From the NCBI RefSeq assembly GCF_900113005.1, contig NZ_FONW01000008.1, forward strand, positions 1 to 64,000: a stretch of DNA of 64,000 nt. The letters are read 5' to 3'. The position numbers were made by a program, and so were the translations under genes. Origin of the DNA: Sunxiuqinia elliptica (GTDB lineage: Bacteria; Bacteroidota; Bacteroidia; Bacteroidales; Prolixibacteraceae). Shown one piece after another: positions 9,175 to 22,181 of the stretch. Position 1 is the stretch's first letter. Each line of letters opens with the position of its first letter. The notes under the pieces are model-generated. The model had not been told where the DNA came from and made no database searches. It saw only the letters and a list, made by a program, of their open reading frames with translations.

Positions 9175-9552
9175 CTATTTTACAGCGATAGTTTCTATTT
9201 CAACCAGCACGCTCAACGGAAGTTCCTTGACCGCAAAAGCAGCTCTCGCTGGAGGATTTTCCTGATAGTATTTTCCGTAAACTTCGTTCATTGCCTTAAA
9301 GTTTCCCATGTCGCTTAACAAGCAAGTTGACTTTACAACATCAGCATACGAATATCCAGCCGCTTCAAGAATGGCTCCAATGTTTTTCATGACTTGCTCG
9401 GTTTGTACGGTAATGTCTCCTTCAACTACCTGAGCTGTTTGAGAGTCGATTGGAACTTGCCCTGAAATATAAAGCGTTCCGTTTACTTCAATGGCCTGGC
9501 TGTAAGGTCCGATAGCTGCAGGTGCATTGGGTGTTGAAATAACTCGTTTCAT
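9175..9552 (-). CDS. ridA: RidA family enamine/imine deaminase
   Basis: A 125-aa cytosolic protein of the RidA (YjgF/UK114) family, which hydrolyses reactive enamines and imines such as 2-aminoacrylate released by PLP enzymes. Visible signatures are ISTPNAPAAIGPYSQAIEV at the start, YISGQVP, and the catalytic-site Arg in PPARAAFAVKELP with VEIETIAV at the end. Full length for the family. It is divergent from ligA. Confidence 0.93.
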   Translation of the reverse strand: MKRVISTPNAPAAIGPYSQAIEVNGTLYISGQVPIDSQTAQVVEGDITVQTEQVMKNIGAILEAAGYSYADVVKSTCLLSDMGNFKAMNEVYGKYYQENPPARAAFAVKELPLSVLVEIETIAVK

Positions 9553-9670
9553 CTTTTATTCTAATTTTAAAGTTTAATAGCAAACATTGTGTTGCTTTTT
9601 AAAACAACATTTCTACAAATAAAGTAATTTTCTTACGGACTTGATTTCGTATTTTTAGCCCAAATTTTAG

Positions 9671-11680
<2,010 letters not shown>

Positions 11681-11797
11681 AAGTTTAAAGCGGCTCTATT
11701 CAGCTGCTAATATCTTTTATTTCAGGAGAAGTCTGCTTTTATCGAATGACTTTTTGCTTTTGGTTACACCAGACTATTCAGATCACAAACAATTTAT

Positions 11798-11805
11798 TAT
11801 TTTTG
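11798..11805 (+). promoter_or_regulatory. -7 element for the DUF6913-dapA unit
   Basis: TATTTTTG, a perfect TAnnTTTG match followed by C, lies 10 bases before the DUF6913 ATG. This implies a very short 5' leader. A -33 box is not evident. Confidence 0.4.
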
Positions 11806-11815
11806 CCCTTTATCT

Positions 11816-12343
11816 ATGAGTTTAAAAGATCAATTCCTAAGCTGGGTTTTAAATCGTAAGCAAAACGAACAAAACAGGCAAGTTCGGGCTGTCAATCTGA
11901 ATAAAATAAAAACAGCTGGAATACTCTGGAAAATGGAAGATCAAAAAGTCTTCAAACTTTTGGTCAGCCAGCTGAAGAAACAGGGCATTTCGGTGCACGC
12001 TCTCTGTTTCTCCGAGCAACGAGGATCCGTTCAGGGAGAGGCTATTTTTAGTCCAGCTGATTTTTCTCTTTTCGGAAAGATTAAGAATTCGGAAATTCAA
12101 CAATTCATAGATGAAAAATCAGATATTCTGATTGATATTAGCTTGAGTTCCGGGATTGAAATGCAATACATTCGGGGGCTATCAAAAGCAGCTTTTAAGG
12201 TAGGCTGGTCAAATGCCGAACCAAATTTTTTTGATATGACCATTGATGTAAGCAGTCAGAAAGAGCCAGGTTACCTGGTGGAACAATTGCTTTACTATTT
12301 AGCTGAACTAAACAAGCAGCAAGTGGTTAATGAAATAGAATAA
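11816..12343 (+). CDS. DUF6913 family protein
   Basis: A 175-aa cytosolic protein of a Bacteroidota family of unknown function that I recognise as DUF6913. It begins with a basic helix, followed by an alternating beta/alpha pattern (KTAGILWKMED, VFKLLVSQLKKQGISVHAL, SDILIDISLSSGIEMQYI) reminiscent of a Rossmann-like or glycosyltransferase-like fold. No catalytic motif can be named. It lies 22 bases upstream of dapA on the same strand, so the two are probably co-transcribed. Confidence 0.7.
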   Translation: MSLKDQFLSWVLNRKQNEQNRQVRAVNLNKIKTAGILWKMEDQKVFKLLVSQLKKQGISVHALCFSEQRGSVQGEAIFSPADFSLFGKIKNSEIQQFIDEKSDILIDISLSSGIEMQYIRGLSKAAFKVGWSNAEPNFFDMTIDVSSQKEPGYLVEQLLYYLAELNKQQVVNEIE

Positions 12344-12365
12344 CGTAATTCATAATAATTTAAAT

Positions 12366-13247
12366 ATGACACACCCGTTTAAAGGAGCCGGAGTTGCTTT
12401 AGCAACTCCATTTAAAGAAGATTTTTCAATTGATTTTAATGCACTGGAAGACCTGGTGGAAGATCAAATTAGCAATGGCATGGATTACTTGGTTGCGCTT
12501 GGCACTACCGCTGAGACACCTACTTTGTCGTTGGAAGAGCAAAAGGAAGTAGTTGCATGTATCAAATCTAAAATCAATAAACGGGTTCCACTGGTTTTGG
12601 GTATGGGCGGTAATGACCCATACAAAATCATCAAAAGCATCGAAGAAACTGATTTTACAGATGTGGATGGAATCTTATCTGTTACTCCATATTACAACAA
12701 ACCCTCACAAAAAGGATTGGTGGAGCACTACAAATTAGTTTGTAAAGCCAGCCCTGTGCCGGTTATTTTATACAATGTTCCTTCGCGAACAGGCGTAAAC
12801 ATGAAAGGAAGAACTTCAGTGGAAATTGCAGAGGCTTGTCCGAATGCCGTGGCAATTAAAGAAGCTTCGGGCATTTCATCTCAAGTTGCCCGTATGGCCA
12901 AACACGGGCCTGATCACTTTGCTGTAATTTCTGGAGACGATCTGCTTGCCTTGCCAGTCATTGCGGTAGGTGGAATTGGTGTGATTTCGGTAGCGGCCAA
13001 TGCCCTTCCAGGCAAATTGAGCCAACTGATTCACTTGGCCAATGATGGAAAATTTATTGAAGCGCGCGAATTGCACCTGCAAATGATTGACTTCTTCAAA
13101 TTGCTTTTCCGAGAAGGAAATCCTGGAGGAATAAAAGCAGCCATGGAAATCGCTGGAAAGGCGAAAAACGTTGTTCGTTTACCAATTTATCCTATTAGCC
13201 AAAAACTGTATGCCGATCTTGAAAAAGAAATGGCAACTTTGCTATAG
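12366..13247 (+). CDS. dapA: 4-hydroxy-tetrahydrodipicolinate synthase
   Basis: A 293-aa class I aldolase condensing pyruvate with aspartate semialdehyde in lysine and diaminopimelate synthesis. The TIM barrel carries the Schiff-base Lys165 in AVAIKEASG, the catalytic Tyr136 in ILYNVPSRTG, and the GTTAE motif at 46-50. Full length. A UUCG-capped terminator follows directly. Confidence 0.96.
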   Translation: MTHPFKGAGVALATPFKEDFSIDFNALEDLVEDQISNGMDYLVALGTTAETPTLSLEEQKEVVACIKSKINKRVPLVLGMGGNDPYKIIKSIEETDFTDVDGILSVTPYYNKPSQKGLVEHYKLVCKASPVPVILYNVPSRTGVNMKGRTSVEIAEACPNAVAIKEASGISSQVARMAKHGPDHFAVISGDDLLALPVIAVGGIGVISVAANALPGKLSQLIHLANDGKFIEARELHLQMIDFFKLLFREGNPGGIKAAMEIAGKAKNVVRLPIYPISQKLYADLEKEMATLL

Positions 13248-13270
13248 ACAAAATACCAAAAGATAAAAGA

Positions 13271-13300
13271 GAGGGGTAAATTTCGATTTGCCCCTTTTTT
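13271..13300 (+). terminator. dapA terminator with TTCG tetraloop
   Basis: A 9-bp stem (13273-13281 / 13286-13294, one T-G pair) closed by TTCG and followed by six T residues; a textbook rho-independent terminator. Confidence 0.8.
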
Positions 13301-13446
13301 CATGCTCTTAAAAGTGTATTGGAACAAGCTAACATTTAGAATTAGGAGAAACATCCTTCCTTAAAATTGTTTATTTTGCGAGTAGAATTCAACAGCTCTA
13401 TTGCTGTGTGCATTCTTGTTTTTTAAACCATGTTTTAAAGTAGATA

Positions 13447-14589
13447 ATGACAAAAACTTCTCAAATTCCATCACCATGTTTTGTTTTGGAAGAAGACTTG
13501 CTTCGTAAGAATTTACAGTTAATTCAATCGGTTTCGCAGGCCGCTGACATTGAAATCATTCTGGCTTTTAAGGGATTTGCCATGTGGAGTGCTTTTCCGA
13601 TCGTACGCGAATATTTCAAAGGTGCGACAGCCAGCTCACTCAACGAAGCAACTCTTTGTAAGCAGGAAATGGGCCGATTAGCCCATACCTATGCGCCGGT
13701 TTACGATCCGGCTGAGTTTGCAGAATTAATGGACTGCTCCAGTCACATTACCTTCAACTCGCTGAGCCAATATCAACGTTTTGACAAAGAATTGCAGCAG
13801 GCTGATCATCAAGTTTCGGCCGGGTTACGGATTAATCCTGAGTTTTCAGAAGTTGAAACAGAGTTGTACAACCCTTGTGCTCCCGGATCAAGGCTTGGAA
13901 TCGTTGCAGAGCAATTGCCAGAAACACTGCCTGCAGGAATTGAAGGGCTTCACTTTCATACCTTGTGTGAATCGGGCTCTGAAGATTTGGAGAAAACCCT
14001 AGCTGCTGTTGAACAACGATTTTCAAACTACTTGCAGCAGGTTAAATGGCTCAATATGGGCGGTGGTCACCTCATGACTCGCAAAGGGTATGATATCGAC
14101 CGGCTCATTCGTATTTTAAAAGCGTTTAAAAACCGTTATCCTCACCTTCATATTATTCTGGAACCAGGGAGTGCCTTTGCTTGGGAAACAGGTTTTCTGA
14201 AAGCAAGCATTTTGGATATTGTTGAAAATAAAGGCATCAAAACAGCCATGTTGAATGTCTCGTTTGCAGCCCATATGCCCGATTGTTTAGAGATGCCTTA
14301 CCAACCTCGAATTCGGGGAGCACAATCAGAAGCAATTACAGGAAAGCTGACCTACCGCATGGGTGGAAACAGCTGTTTGAGCGGAGATTATATGGGATAT
14401 TGGTCATTTGACAAGGAACTGGAGGTGGGCGATGAAATCATCTTTGAAGATATGATTCATTACACGATGGTAAAAACCACTTTTTTCAATGGCGTCCAAC
14501 ATCCATCCATTGGCATGCTTGACTCCAATGGCCAGTTTAAACTGATTCGAAAATTTACTTATGAAGACTATAAGAATAAGCTGAGCTAA
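13447..14589 (+). CDS. nspC: carboxynorspermidine decarboxylase
   Basis: A 380-aa PLP-dependent alanine-racemase-fold decarboxylase. NspC turns carboxynorspermidine or carboxyspermidine into norspermidine or spermidine, the last step of the alternative polyamine route common in Bacteroidota. Signs are the N-terminal SPCFVLEEDLL, the PLP Lys in ILAFKGFAMW, GLHFHTLCESG, NMGGGHLMT, EPGSAFAW, and the C-terminal GNSCLSGDYMGYW with the substrate-binding Cys/Asp. The partner dehydrogenase gene is not in the window. Confidence 0.93.
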   Translation: MTKTSQIPSPCFVLEEDLLRKNLQLIQSVSQAADIEIILAFKGFAMWSAFPIVREYFKGATASSLNEATLCKQEMGRLAHTYAPVYDPAEFAELMDCSSHITFNSLSQYQRFDKELQQADHQVSAGLRINPEFSEVETELYNPCAPGSRLGIVAEQLPETLPAGIEGLHFHTLCESGSEDLEKTLAAVEQRFSNYLQQVKWLNMGGGHLMTRKGYDIDRLIRILKAFKNRYPHLHIILEPGSAFAWETGFLKASILDIVENKGIKTAMLNVSFAAHMPDCLEMPYQPRIRGAQSEAITGKLTYRMGGNSCLSGDYMGYWSFDKELEVGDEIIFEDMIHYTMVKTTFFNGVQHPSIGMLDSNGQFKLIRKFTYEDYKNKLS

Positions 14590-14603
14590 TTCTTCAATCA
14601 TAA

Positions 14604-14633
14604 AAAAAGGAAGCTTGTTAGGGCTTCCTTTTT
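14604..14633. terminator. bidirectional terminator
   Basis: Perfect 11-bp stem AAAAAGGAAGC (14604-14614) / GCTTCCTTTTT (14623-14633), 8-nt loop, between the convergent nspC and ABC-F genes; works in both orientations. Confidence 0.8.
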
Positions 14634-14643
14634 CATTCAATTA

Positions 14644-16302
<1,659 letters not shown>

Positions 16303-16405
16303 TTAAAATTAAGAGCAAGCTTGTATCATGTGCGAACTTGACCGTAATTTAACCTTAGCGTCAAAAGAAAACTTGAGTTTTAGGGCTACGCATTATGAAA
16401 AAGCG

Positions 16406-18274
16406 CTATCGCCCGGCTGTCGCATCCGGAAGAAAACGAATGAAACCTCCCGAGGGTACTTCTACCTCAACGGTATTTTTTCGTTTCGTTTTGAGGTGGT
16501 CTTGTGCAACAAGTTGCCCCATGTGATTATACATTTCATAATCATAGCCACTTCCATCATGATTAACAACAAAAGAAATTAGTAAAGATTCCTTGGCATT
16601 GATTACGTCAATGGGCTGCTTGACAACCAAGGGAAGGCTTAGGTTGTAATCGGCATAGAGGCCATAAATGATTTTTGCTTCGTTCGCCACTTTAATGATC
16701 GGATACAGATTAGCAACCTGCATCGGTTCAAACTCTGACTCCATAAGTATCTTCCGATTCTCCTTCCAATAGTCAAGCCAAAAGCGAATGGTTTCTTTTG
16801 TATCTTCCGGCAGAGTCGTCGTGAAGAAAGACAGATGTGGATTCCCAAAGAGAATTGCCTGTAGTTTACGTGCAACCTCTTCACTTTTATCACGCGGATG
16901 TACTCCCATTATTTCCATGAATGGCGTATGTTGCCCATACAAAAGTCGATTATTGACCATTTTTTCGCGAACAACAGCAGCACTATTGATGCCAACAAAA
17001 CCAGCTAAAAAGCTTTGCCCTGCTGCTTGGTCAGGACCTGCAGAAGCAAACTCCTGCCCCATAAAAATACCCGGATTAATTTTTTGTAAACGTTGATTCA
17101 TCCCCTCCATTAATTGATCTACAGCAAGCTGGGTATCGATAAAATCACGGCCAAGATCATCACAAATAATGGTTGGCGCATTGGGATAAAACTCATTCAA
17201 AAAATCAAACCAAAACCCATCGGAAGGCCAGCTTTCATAAAAATTGGCATAGGTACTTACCAGGTGATTCCTGACTTCCGGATAACGCGGATCTAAAACA
17301 TGAATTTGCATCGGTGCTTTATACCGAATATACCTCGGAGCAAATTTTTTAGTAATAACCGGATTTCCACCCATAAAGGGAAGCGAATACCATAGGTACA
17401 GCTTCAAACCCATTTCTTTCCGTTTCTCATTAAAAAGATGCATGGTTTGTAGGCTATTCTCATCATAATCATACATCGTATCAACCTTCATCTTAACCAA
17501 TGAGCGCCATCCGTCATCAACTAAAATTGATTTGAATCCAAATGTTTTTAGAGAGTCCAGTTCACGTGCGATGTTTTCCAAAGGAATATTTCGGTGCATT
17601 GGATACCAAGTTGAGTACACCGGATAGTCATCGTTTTGTTTTTTGATGGCTGCTTGCTGGAATAAATCATTCAAGCGCCATTTAGAAGCATCAGAAACGG
17701 CTTCGGCAAAAGGAATATTCCGAAGGTCAACCAAAATGCGGACTTCGTATTCCTGCATTTGTGATATAGGAGGGTTGTCTGCAAAAAAGCCCAGACCAAA
17801 AATCAACGTATCATTCTTTTCCTGAACGAATGTACTAATGTAACGTGAATCAAATCGATCATCGGATGTAAAGGTGATTTGATTCTGATCATTCAGAGTT
17901 AAGCCAGAAACGATAGAAAAATCAGCAGCAGCCCGATCATATGATGGTAACGAGAAAAAGGAACGGTTCGACCATGTCTGAGAATTCCACAATTGATTCA
18001 CTTTATCTTTTGGAAAACGAAATGTCAGAGCAAACTCGGGTGGTATGCTTGGGGCAGATGCATGCAGCCGAAAAAATACCTGGTAGCGATCAACTGAAAG
18101 CCTTTCGATTTCCAGATCAGACTTAAAAGGCCTTGTTCCTCCTATTAATTCAATTTTTTCAGCATCAATTTGAAAATTGGATTGCGCTATTGAGCTCGCG
18201 GAATGCACACAAAGAGAGATTATGGCTATAAAAATACCCAGTACTCTCACGCTGATATTTTTTGTAGTTTTCAC
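16406..18274 (-). CDS. secreted GH36/clan GH-D-like glycoside hydrolase
   Basis: A 622-aa exported protein with a signal peptide of about 31 residues (ends near SSIAQS). An N-terminal beta-sandwich (about 35-215) precedes a TIM barrel with SILVDDGWRS (about 250), LYLWYSLPFMGG, and DGFWFDFLNEF (about 365), where the Asp is the likely nucleophile of alpha-galactosidase-type enzymes. A small C-terminal beta domain follows. The substrate (alpha-galactosides or related) is an inference. The start codon is GTG; an in-frame TAA lies four codons upstream, so no earlier start is possible. It is last in a minus-strand group with rhamnulokinase and an esterase, but the rhaB terminator precedes it. Confidence 0.75.
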   Translation of the reverse strand: MKTTKNISVRVLGIFIAIISLCVHSASSIAQSNFQIDAEKIELIGGTRPFKSDLEIERLSVDRYQVFFRLHASAPSIPPEFALTFRFPKDKVNQLWNSQTWSNRSFFSLPSYDRAAADFSIVSGLTLNDQNQITFTSDDRFDSRYISTFVQEKNDTLIFGLGFFADNPPISQMQEYEVRILVDLRNIPFAEAVSDASKWRLNDLFQQAAIKKQNDDYPVYSTWYPMHRNIPLENIARELDSLKTFGFKSILVDDGWRSLVKMKVDTMYDYDENSLQTMHLFNEKRKEMGLKLYLWYSLPFMGGNPVITKKFAPRYIRYKAPMQIHVLDPRYPEVRNHLVSTYANFYESWPSDGFWFDFLNEFYPNAPTIICDDLGRDFIDTQLAVDQLMEGMNQRLQKINPGIFMGQEFASAGPDQAAGQSFLAGFVGINSAAVVREKMVNNRLLYGQHTPFMEIMGVHPRDKSEEVARKLQAILFGNPHLSFFTTTLPEDTKETIRFWLDYWKENRKILMESEFEPMQVANLYPIIKVANEAKIIYGLYADYNLSLPLVVKQPIDVINAKESLLISFVVNHDGSGYDYEMYNHMGQLVAQDHLKTKRKNTVEVEVPSGGFIRFLPDATAGR

Positions 18275-18550
18275 GAAACGAATCGATTATGAAAATTTGT
18301 TCATTTCTAGCAGAAGATGGACTTCTATGCTACAAGTTAAGCCATCGCTTTTAGAAATCAAACACTAATTTGTTGCTGCTTGGCATAATTATCAGCAATA
18401 ACAACAAAATATCTCCTCGTTTGATCACTCAAAAGCATGTTTTGATAGACAAAATGCCTCACTCCTATCATATTTCAAAAAGTACTCCAGAGCTAAACTT
18501 AACAAAATATTACAAATTCATTAAAAGAACACAAATCAAATTGACATAAA
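18275..18550. other. intergenic stretch upstream of the GH36-like gene
   Basis: AT-rich, with no credible open frame on either strand. It should contain the promoter of the GH36-like gene, but I could not pick out a convincing one. Confidence 0.5.
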
Positions 18551-18588
18551 AAATCCCAAAATGAATAGCACTATTCACTTTGGGATTC
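18551..18588 (-). terminator. rhaB terminator
   Basis: Two 17-base arms (18552-18568 / 18571-18587) pair with one mismatch. On the minus strand the hairpin is followed by TTTTTTATG. It lies 37 bases after the rhamnulokinase stop. Confidence 0.8.
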
Positions 18589-18624
18589 GTTAATATTCTT
18601 AAAAGGCTATTTTAAACAAGCGTT

Positions 18625-20091
18625 CTACAATTGTTTAAATCGCCGATAAGCCTTATCCCAATTTAACTGAGCCTGAGGTTGAAATTCTTCAACTGGAAAC
18701 GAGTTTCGAACAACCTTCCGCATTTCCCTTAAAGAGGCTAAAGCGCCCAATGCTTTGGCTTGGACGAGAATATTCCCGGTGGCCGTCGCCTCTGCAGGCC
18801 CCGCAATTACCTTCATTCCTGTTGCATCGGCTGTTAGTTGGTTCAAAAACCGATTATTGGCACCTCCTCCAATGATATGAATACAACTAATCGGCTTCTG
18901 GCTAATCTTCCGAAGCTGCTCCAAGGTAAAGCGATATTTTAAAGCCAAGCTGTCGTACACACAACGGATAATCGCTGCATGAGATTCAGGCTCTTCCTGT
19001 CCCGTTTTACGACAAAATGCTTTGATTGCCTCCGGCATATTCCCCGGATTCAGAAACGATGAATCGTCAGGATTGATGAGGTATTTGAATGGTTCTGCTT
19101 CTTGAGCCAGTTGAACCATTTCATCCCAGCTGTAGTCTTTCTCATCCATCCATGCCCGACGGCACTCTTGAATGAGCCACATACCCATAATATTTTTCAG
19201 AAAGCGAGTTGTTCCTTCCACTCCCCCTTCATTGGTGTAATTCATTTCCAAACTTTGCGCAGACACAAATGGCTGTGGACTCTCAATTCCCATCAACGAC
19301 CAGGTACCTGAACTAATGTAAGCAAAGTCGTCTCCCTCTGCAGGTACTGAAGCAATCGCCGAAGCAGTATCATGTCCGGCAACAGCGATTACAGGAACAG
19401 CTTTACTTCCTGTTTCTTTTCCAATCTCCTCTTTTAACGATCCGATGATCGTTCCCGGCTCCACCAAATCGGTCAAAATTGACGCCGGAATACCTGCTTT
19501 CTCAATTAAAGGATGCTGCCACTTCATTTCCCCGGGGACCAAAAGCTGACTTGTACTGGCAATGGTACGCTCAGTTACTGCTTTCCCTGAAAACAAATAA
19601 TTTAACGCGTCAGGCATGAACAATACCTTATCGGTAATATCCAAAAGTGAAGACTTTTCCTTCACCATCGAAAATAATTGAAACAGGCTGTTAAACTGCA
19701 TAAACTGAATGCCTGTTTGCGAATAGACTTCCTCTGCCGGAATTTCCTTGAACAAGTCTTCCATAGCCGTATCGGTTCTGGAATCACGATAAGCAAAAGG
19801 AAGTGAAATAATCATGCCCTCCCGGTTCAGATGAACAAAATCAACGCCCCAAGTATCCACTCCGATAGAATCGGGTTGTATGCCATGCTCCTGTATACAT
19901 TTCTTCAGTCCAGTTTTAAGCTCGCTAAACAAGCTAAAAATATTCCAAAAAAAATGACCATTTATCTGTTGCATCTGGTTTTCGAACCGATGTATTTCTG
20001 TTAGCTCTAGTTTTTCGTTTTGTAGTGTTCCAAGTATTGCTCTTCCGCTTGAAGCCCCAAGGTCGAAAGCCAAAAAATGTTTTCCTTGCAT
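18625..20091 (-). CDS. rhaB: rhamnulokinase
   Basis: A 488-aa FGGY-family sugar kinase. RhaB phosphorylates L-rhamnulose to rhamnulose-1-phosphate in rhamnose breakdown. The start FLAFDLGASSGRAILG is the ATP-binding phosphate-1 motif, IGVDTWGVDFVHL is typical of rhamnulokinase, AVAGHDTASAIASVP holds the catalytic Asp, and IHIIGGGANNRFLNQLTAD is the C-terminal FGGY signature. Rhamnose isomerase and aldolase genes are not in the window. The strand is shared with a DUF1697 gene upstream. Confidence 0.92.
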   Translation of the reverse strand: MQGKHFLAFDLGASSGRAILGTLQNEKLELTEIHRFENQMQQINGHFFWNIFSLFSELKTGLKKCIQEHGIQPDSIGVDTWGVDFVHLNREGMIISLPFAYRDSRTDTAMEDLFKEIPAEEVYSQTGIQFMQFNSLFQLFSMVKEKSSLLDITDKVLFMPDALNYLFSGKAVTERTIASTSQLLVPGEMKWQHPLIEKAGIPASILTDLVEPGTIIGSLKEEIGKETGSKAVPVIAVAGHDTASAIASVPAEGDDFAYISSGTWSLMGIESPQPFVSAQSLEMNYTNEGGVEGTTRFLKNIMGMWLIQECRRAWMDEKDYSWDEMVQLAQEAEPFKYLINPDDSSFLNPGNMPEAIKAFCRKTGQEEPESHAAIIRCVYDSLALKYRFTLEQLRKISQKPISCIHIIGGGANNRFLNQLTADATGMKVIAGPAEATATGNILVQAKALGALASLREMRKVVRNSFPVEEFQPQAQLNWDKAYRRFKQL

Positions 20092-20192
20092 ATGAATAGC
20101 TTTAGGCTGTTATAATTTGTTCATTACTCAAAATAAAGGATAAATTCATTGCTAGCTGTCCTGCTCAATCCTGAATGTGTGCATCACTAGCT

Positions 20193-20711
20193 TTAAGCAA
20201 CGACAATCTTCTTTAATGTATTGAAATTCCGAGTCGTTACATTTTTACCTAAAAACGTTTCCAATACTTTCATCGCCTCTGTTGTCTTCCCTTTATCTAA
20301 ATCAATGAAGCTATAAACAGTCGATTTTTGCTGCTGGATAATATGAAATGAACCATCAACAGAACTCCAGGGCAAAGGCTCCGGGATGCTAACACCATCT
20401 ACTGAAAAAGTGACATAGTGCTTGATCTTTTTCCCTGCTTCGACCGTATCGAAAGGTGCACTTTCAACAAGTTTTCTGAGCTCTTCAAAAGGAATGATAA
20501 AACAGGGAATAGAAAAGCTAAAATGCTGTTCCAAGCGTTCCTGAATTGTCAAGACGATCTCTTCGCTGCCTTCCAAAACAATGTTGCCACTAGCCAAAAA
20601 TGTTTTAACACCGGAGAATCCCATTGATTTTAGCAGAGTTTTTAATTCTGTCACCGGAACCTTATGATGTCCCCCAACATTAATTCCTCTTAAAAAAACA
20701 GCAAACTTCAT
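20193..20711 (-). CDS. DUF1697 family protein
   Basis: A 172-aa cytosolic protein of the DUF1697 family. The start FAVFLRGINVGGHHKVPV and the ASGNIVLEG segment are diagnostic. The family is widespread, with an alpha/beta ferredoxin-like tandem structure, and has no established function. It sits 26 bases after the CE15-like gene on the same strand and may be co-transcribed with it, with no functional link evident. Confidence 0.85.
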   Translation of the reverse strand: MKFAVFLRGINVGGHHKVPVTELKTLLKSMGFSGVKTFLASGNIVLEGSEEIVLTIQERLEQHFSFSIPCFIIPFEELRKLVESAPFDTVEAGKKIKHYVTFSVDGVSIPEPLPWSSVDGSFHIIQQQKSTVYSFIDLDKGKTTEAMKVLETFLGKNVTTRNFNTLKKIVVA

Positions 20712-20737
20712 TGAATTGATTTTAGCACGAGATGAGT

Positions 20738-22024
20738 TTATTCTATTGCAATGACAGGTGCAAAATGCTTTTCAGCGAAACGGATGAACTGTTTCCAGTC
20801 ATAAGCAGTAATATTGTGCTTTCCCTTGCGAATATGGTAGCCAATAGTTCCCATTACCGGGGAATTAGGTTCAGGCATTTCGGCCACAGGTAAACCTTCT
20901 TTTTCATATAAGGCATACACTTTCCCAGCTTCTGAAGCAGAGAGAAATTCACCTTTCGGATCCGCCCACAAGTCAGCCGTTGCACTTGTTACATACAACG
21001 GACGCGGAGCAATTAACCCCAAAAGCATGTGCTGATCAACAGGGAGCAATTCTTCCCTTGCCGAATACTTATTCAGATTTTCGCAAAACCAATGCGGAAA
21101 AGTTGATGTGATTTTCCCAATGGTCTCCCCAAACTGGCGCCGTGACAATGCGGCTCCAAGGCAGCCTGAATTATTGGAAATACACATGGCAAACCGCTGG
21201 TCCTTTGCAGCTGCCCACAGTGCTGTTTTTCCTAAACGCGAATGTCCAAACACAACGACTTTAGAGGCATCAATTGTGGGAACTGTTTCCAAATAATCCA
21301 TAATACGGGACAAGCCCCATGCCCAAGCACTAACGGCTCCCCATTCATCATTTCCAGGCCGAAATTGCCCCAAACGATAAGTAAATGGATGAATCCCATC
21401 CTGGAAATTATCCCTGTCCGGATCAACATCTCCGTAGTAAGCTGTCACAATACCATAGCCAGACTTCAGTATCTCTTCAATTGGCCATCGCTCGTTTGAA
21501 ACCCCTCGTGACTGTTCAGTTACTTGATTGTGTACAATCCCAAGCGACGGGTTGTCTGGCACCCACGAATCTGTTAAAAGGATATCGGGATCATCATTTA
21601 TAGCGTGGTTTCCTTTGAAATTATAACCAACAAAAACCGGCACTTTGGCCGTATCTTTTGGTAGGTAAAGCAATACATTCACGCCCAACTCCTGATCGTC
21701 TTTACGAAAAACGAGCTCAACCTGTGTACGAGTTGCCAATCCATCAAAAATATCCGTAGTCTCTTCATGTACATTTACCTCCGAAATACTAATTGTTTGC
21801 GGAACTTTCCCATAAATTTCCTGCTCAAAAAGCTTCAAAATCTCCGGCCGGCGAATTTTCTCCCAACGTTTTGTATTTTTTATTTTCCGACCAGACTTCG
21901 AAATCAATAATTCGGGTAATTTATACTCAGGAACCTCTTTCTCATCATAGTTAACCTGATTTAATTGAGCCGATACATTAATACTGATAAGAAGAGATAA
22001 GAAGATTAATAGGAAGTTGTCCAT
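20738..22024 (-). CDS. CE15-like glucuronoyl methylesterase
   Basis: A 428-aa exported alpha/beta hydrolase with a signal peptide of about 19 residues (ends NVSAQ). The nucleophile Ser262 lies in FGHSRLGKTALW and the catalytic His is likely His403 in GKHNITAYDW; both match bacterial carbohydrate esterase family 15. NNSGCLGAALSRRQFGE is also typical. CE15 enzymes cleave ester links between glucuronoyl residues of xylan and lignin alcohols. Some members are annotated as acetylxylan esterases, so the exact substrate is uncertain. With the GH36-like enzyme and rhaB it suggests plant cell-wall sugar use. Confidence 0.85.
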   Translation of the reverse strand: MDNFLLIFLSLLISINVSAQLNQVNYDEKEVPEYKLPELLISKSGRKIKNTKRWEKIRRPEILKLFEQEIYGKVPQTISISEVNVHEETTDIFDGLATRTQVELVFRKDDQELGVNVLLYLPKDTAKVPVFVGYNFKGNHAINDDPDILLTDSWVPDNPSLGIVHNQVTEQSRGVSNERWPIEEILKSGYGIVTAYYGDVDPDRDNFQDGIHPFTYRLGQFRPGNDEWGAVSAWAWGLSRIMDYLETVPTIDASKVVVFGHSRLGKTALWAAAKDQRFAMCISNNSGCLGAALSRRQFGETIGKITSTFPHWFCENLNKYSAREELLPVDQHMLLGLIAPRPLYVTSATADLWADPKGEFLSASEAGKVYALYEKEGLPVAEMPEPNSPVMGTIGYHIRKGKHNITAYDWKQFIRFAEKHFAPVIAIE

Positions 22025-22181
22025 CGTTTAGTAGTTTTTTCAGTTTTTTATTCTCTCTTTCCCTATAAAAATAGGTGTTTTCTTTTGATCTTGGCAAATA
22101 TCGTCAGCTGTTTCTGATGATTTTAAATGATAACAACAACACGCAATACTTGTTGGCTAGTGGCTCTTTTAAGTTATCAAC

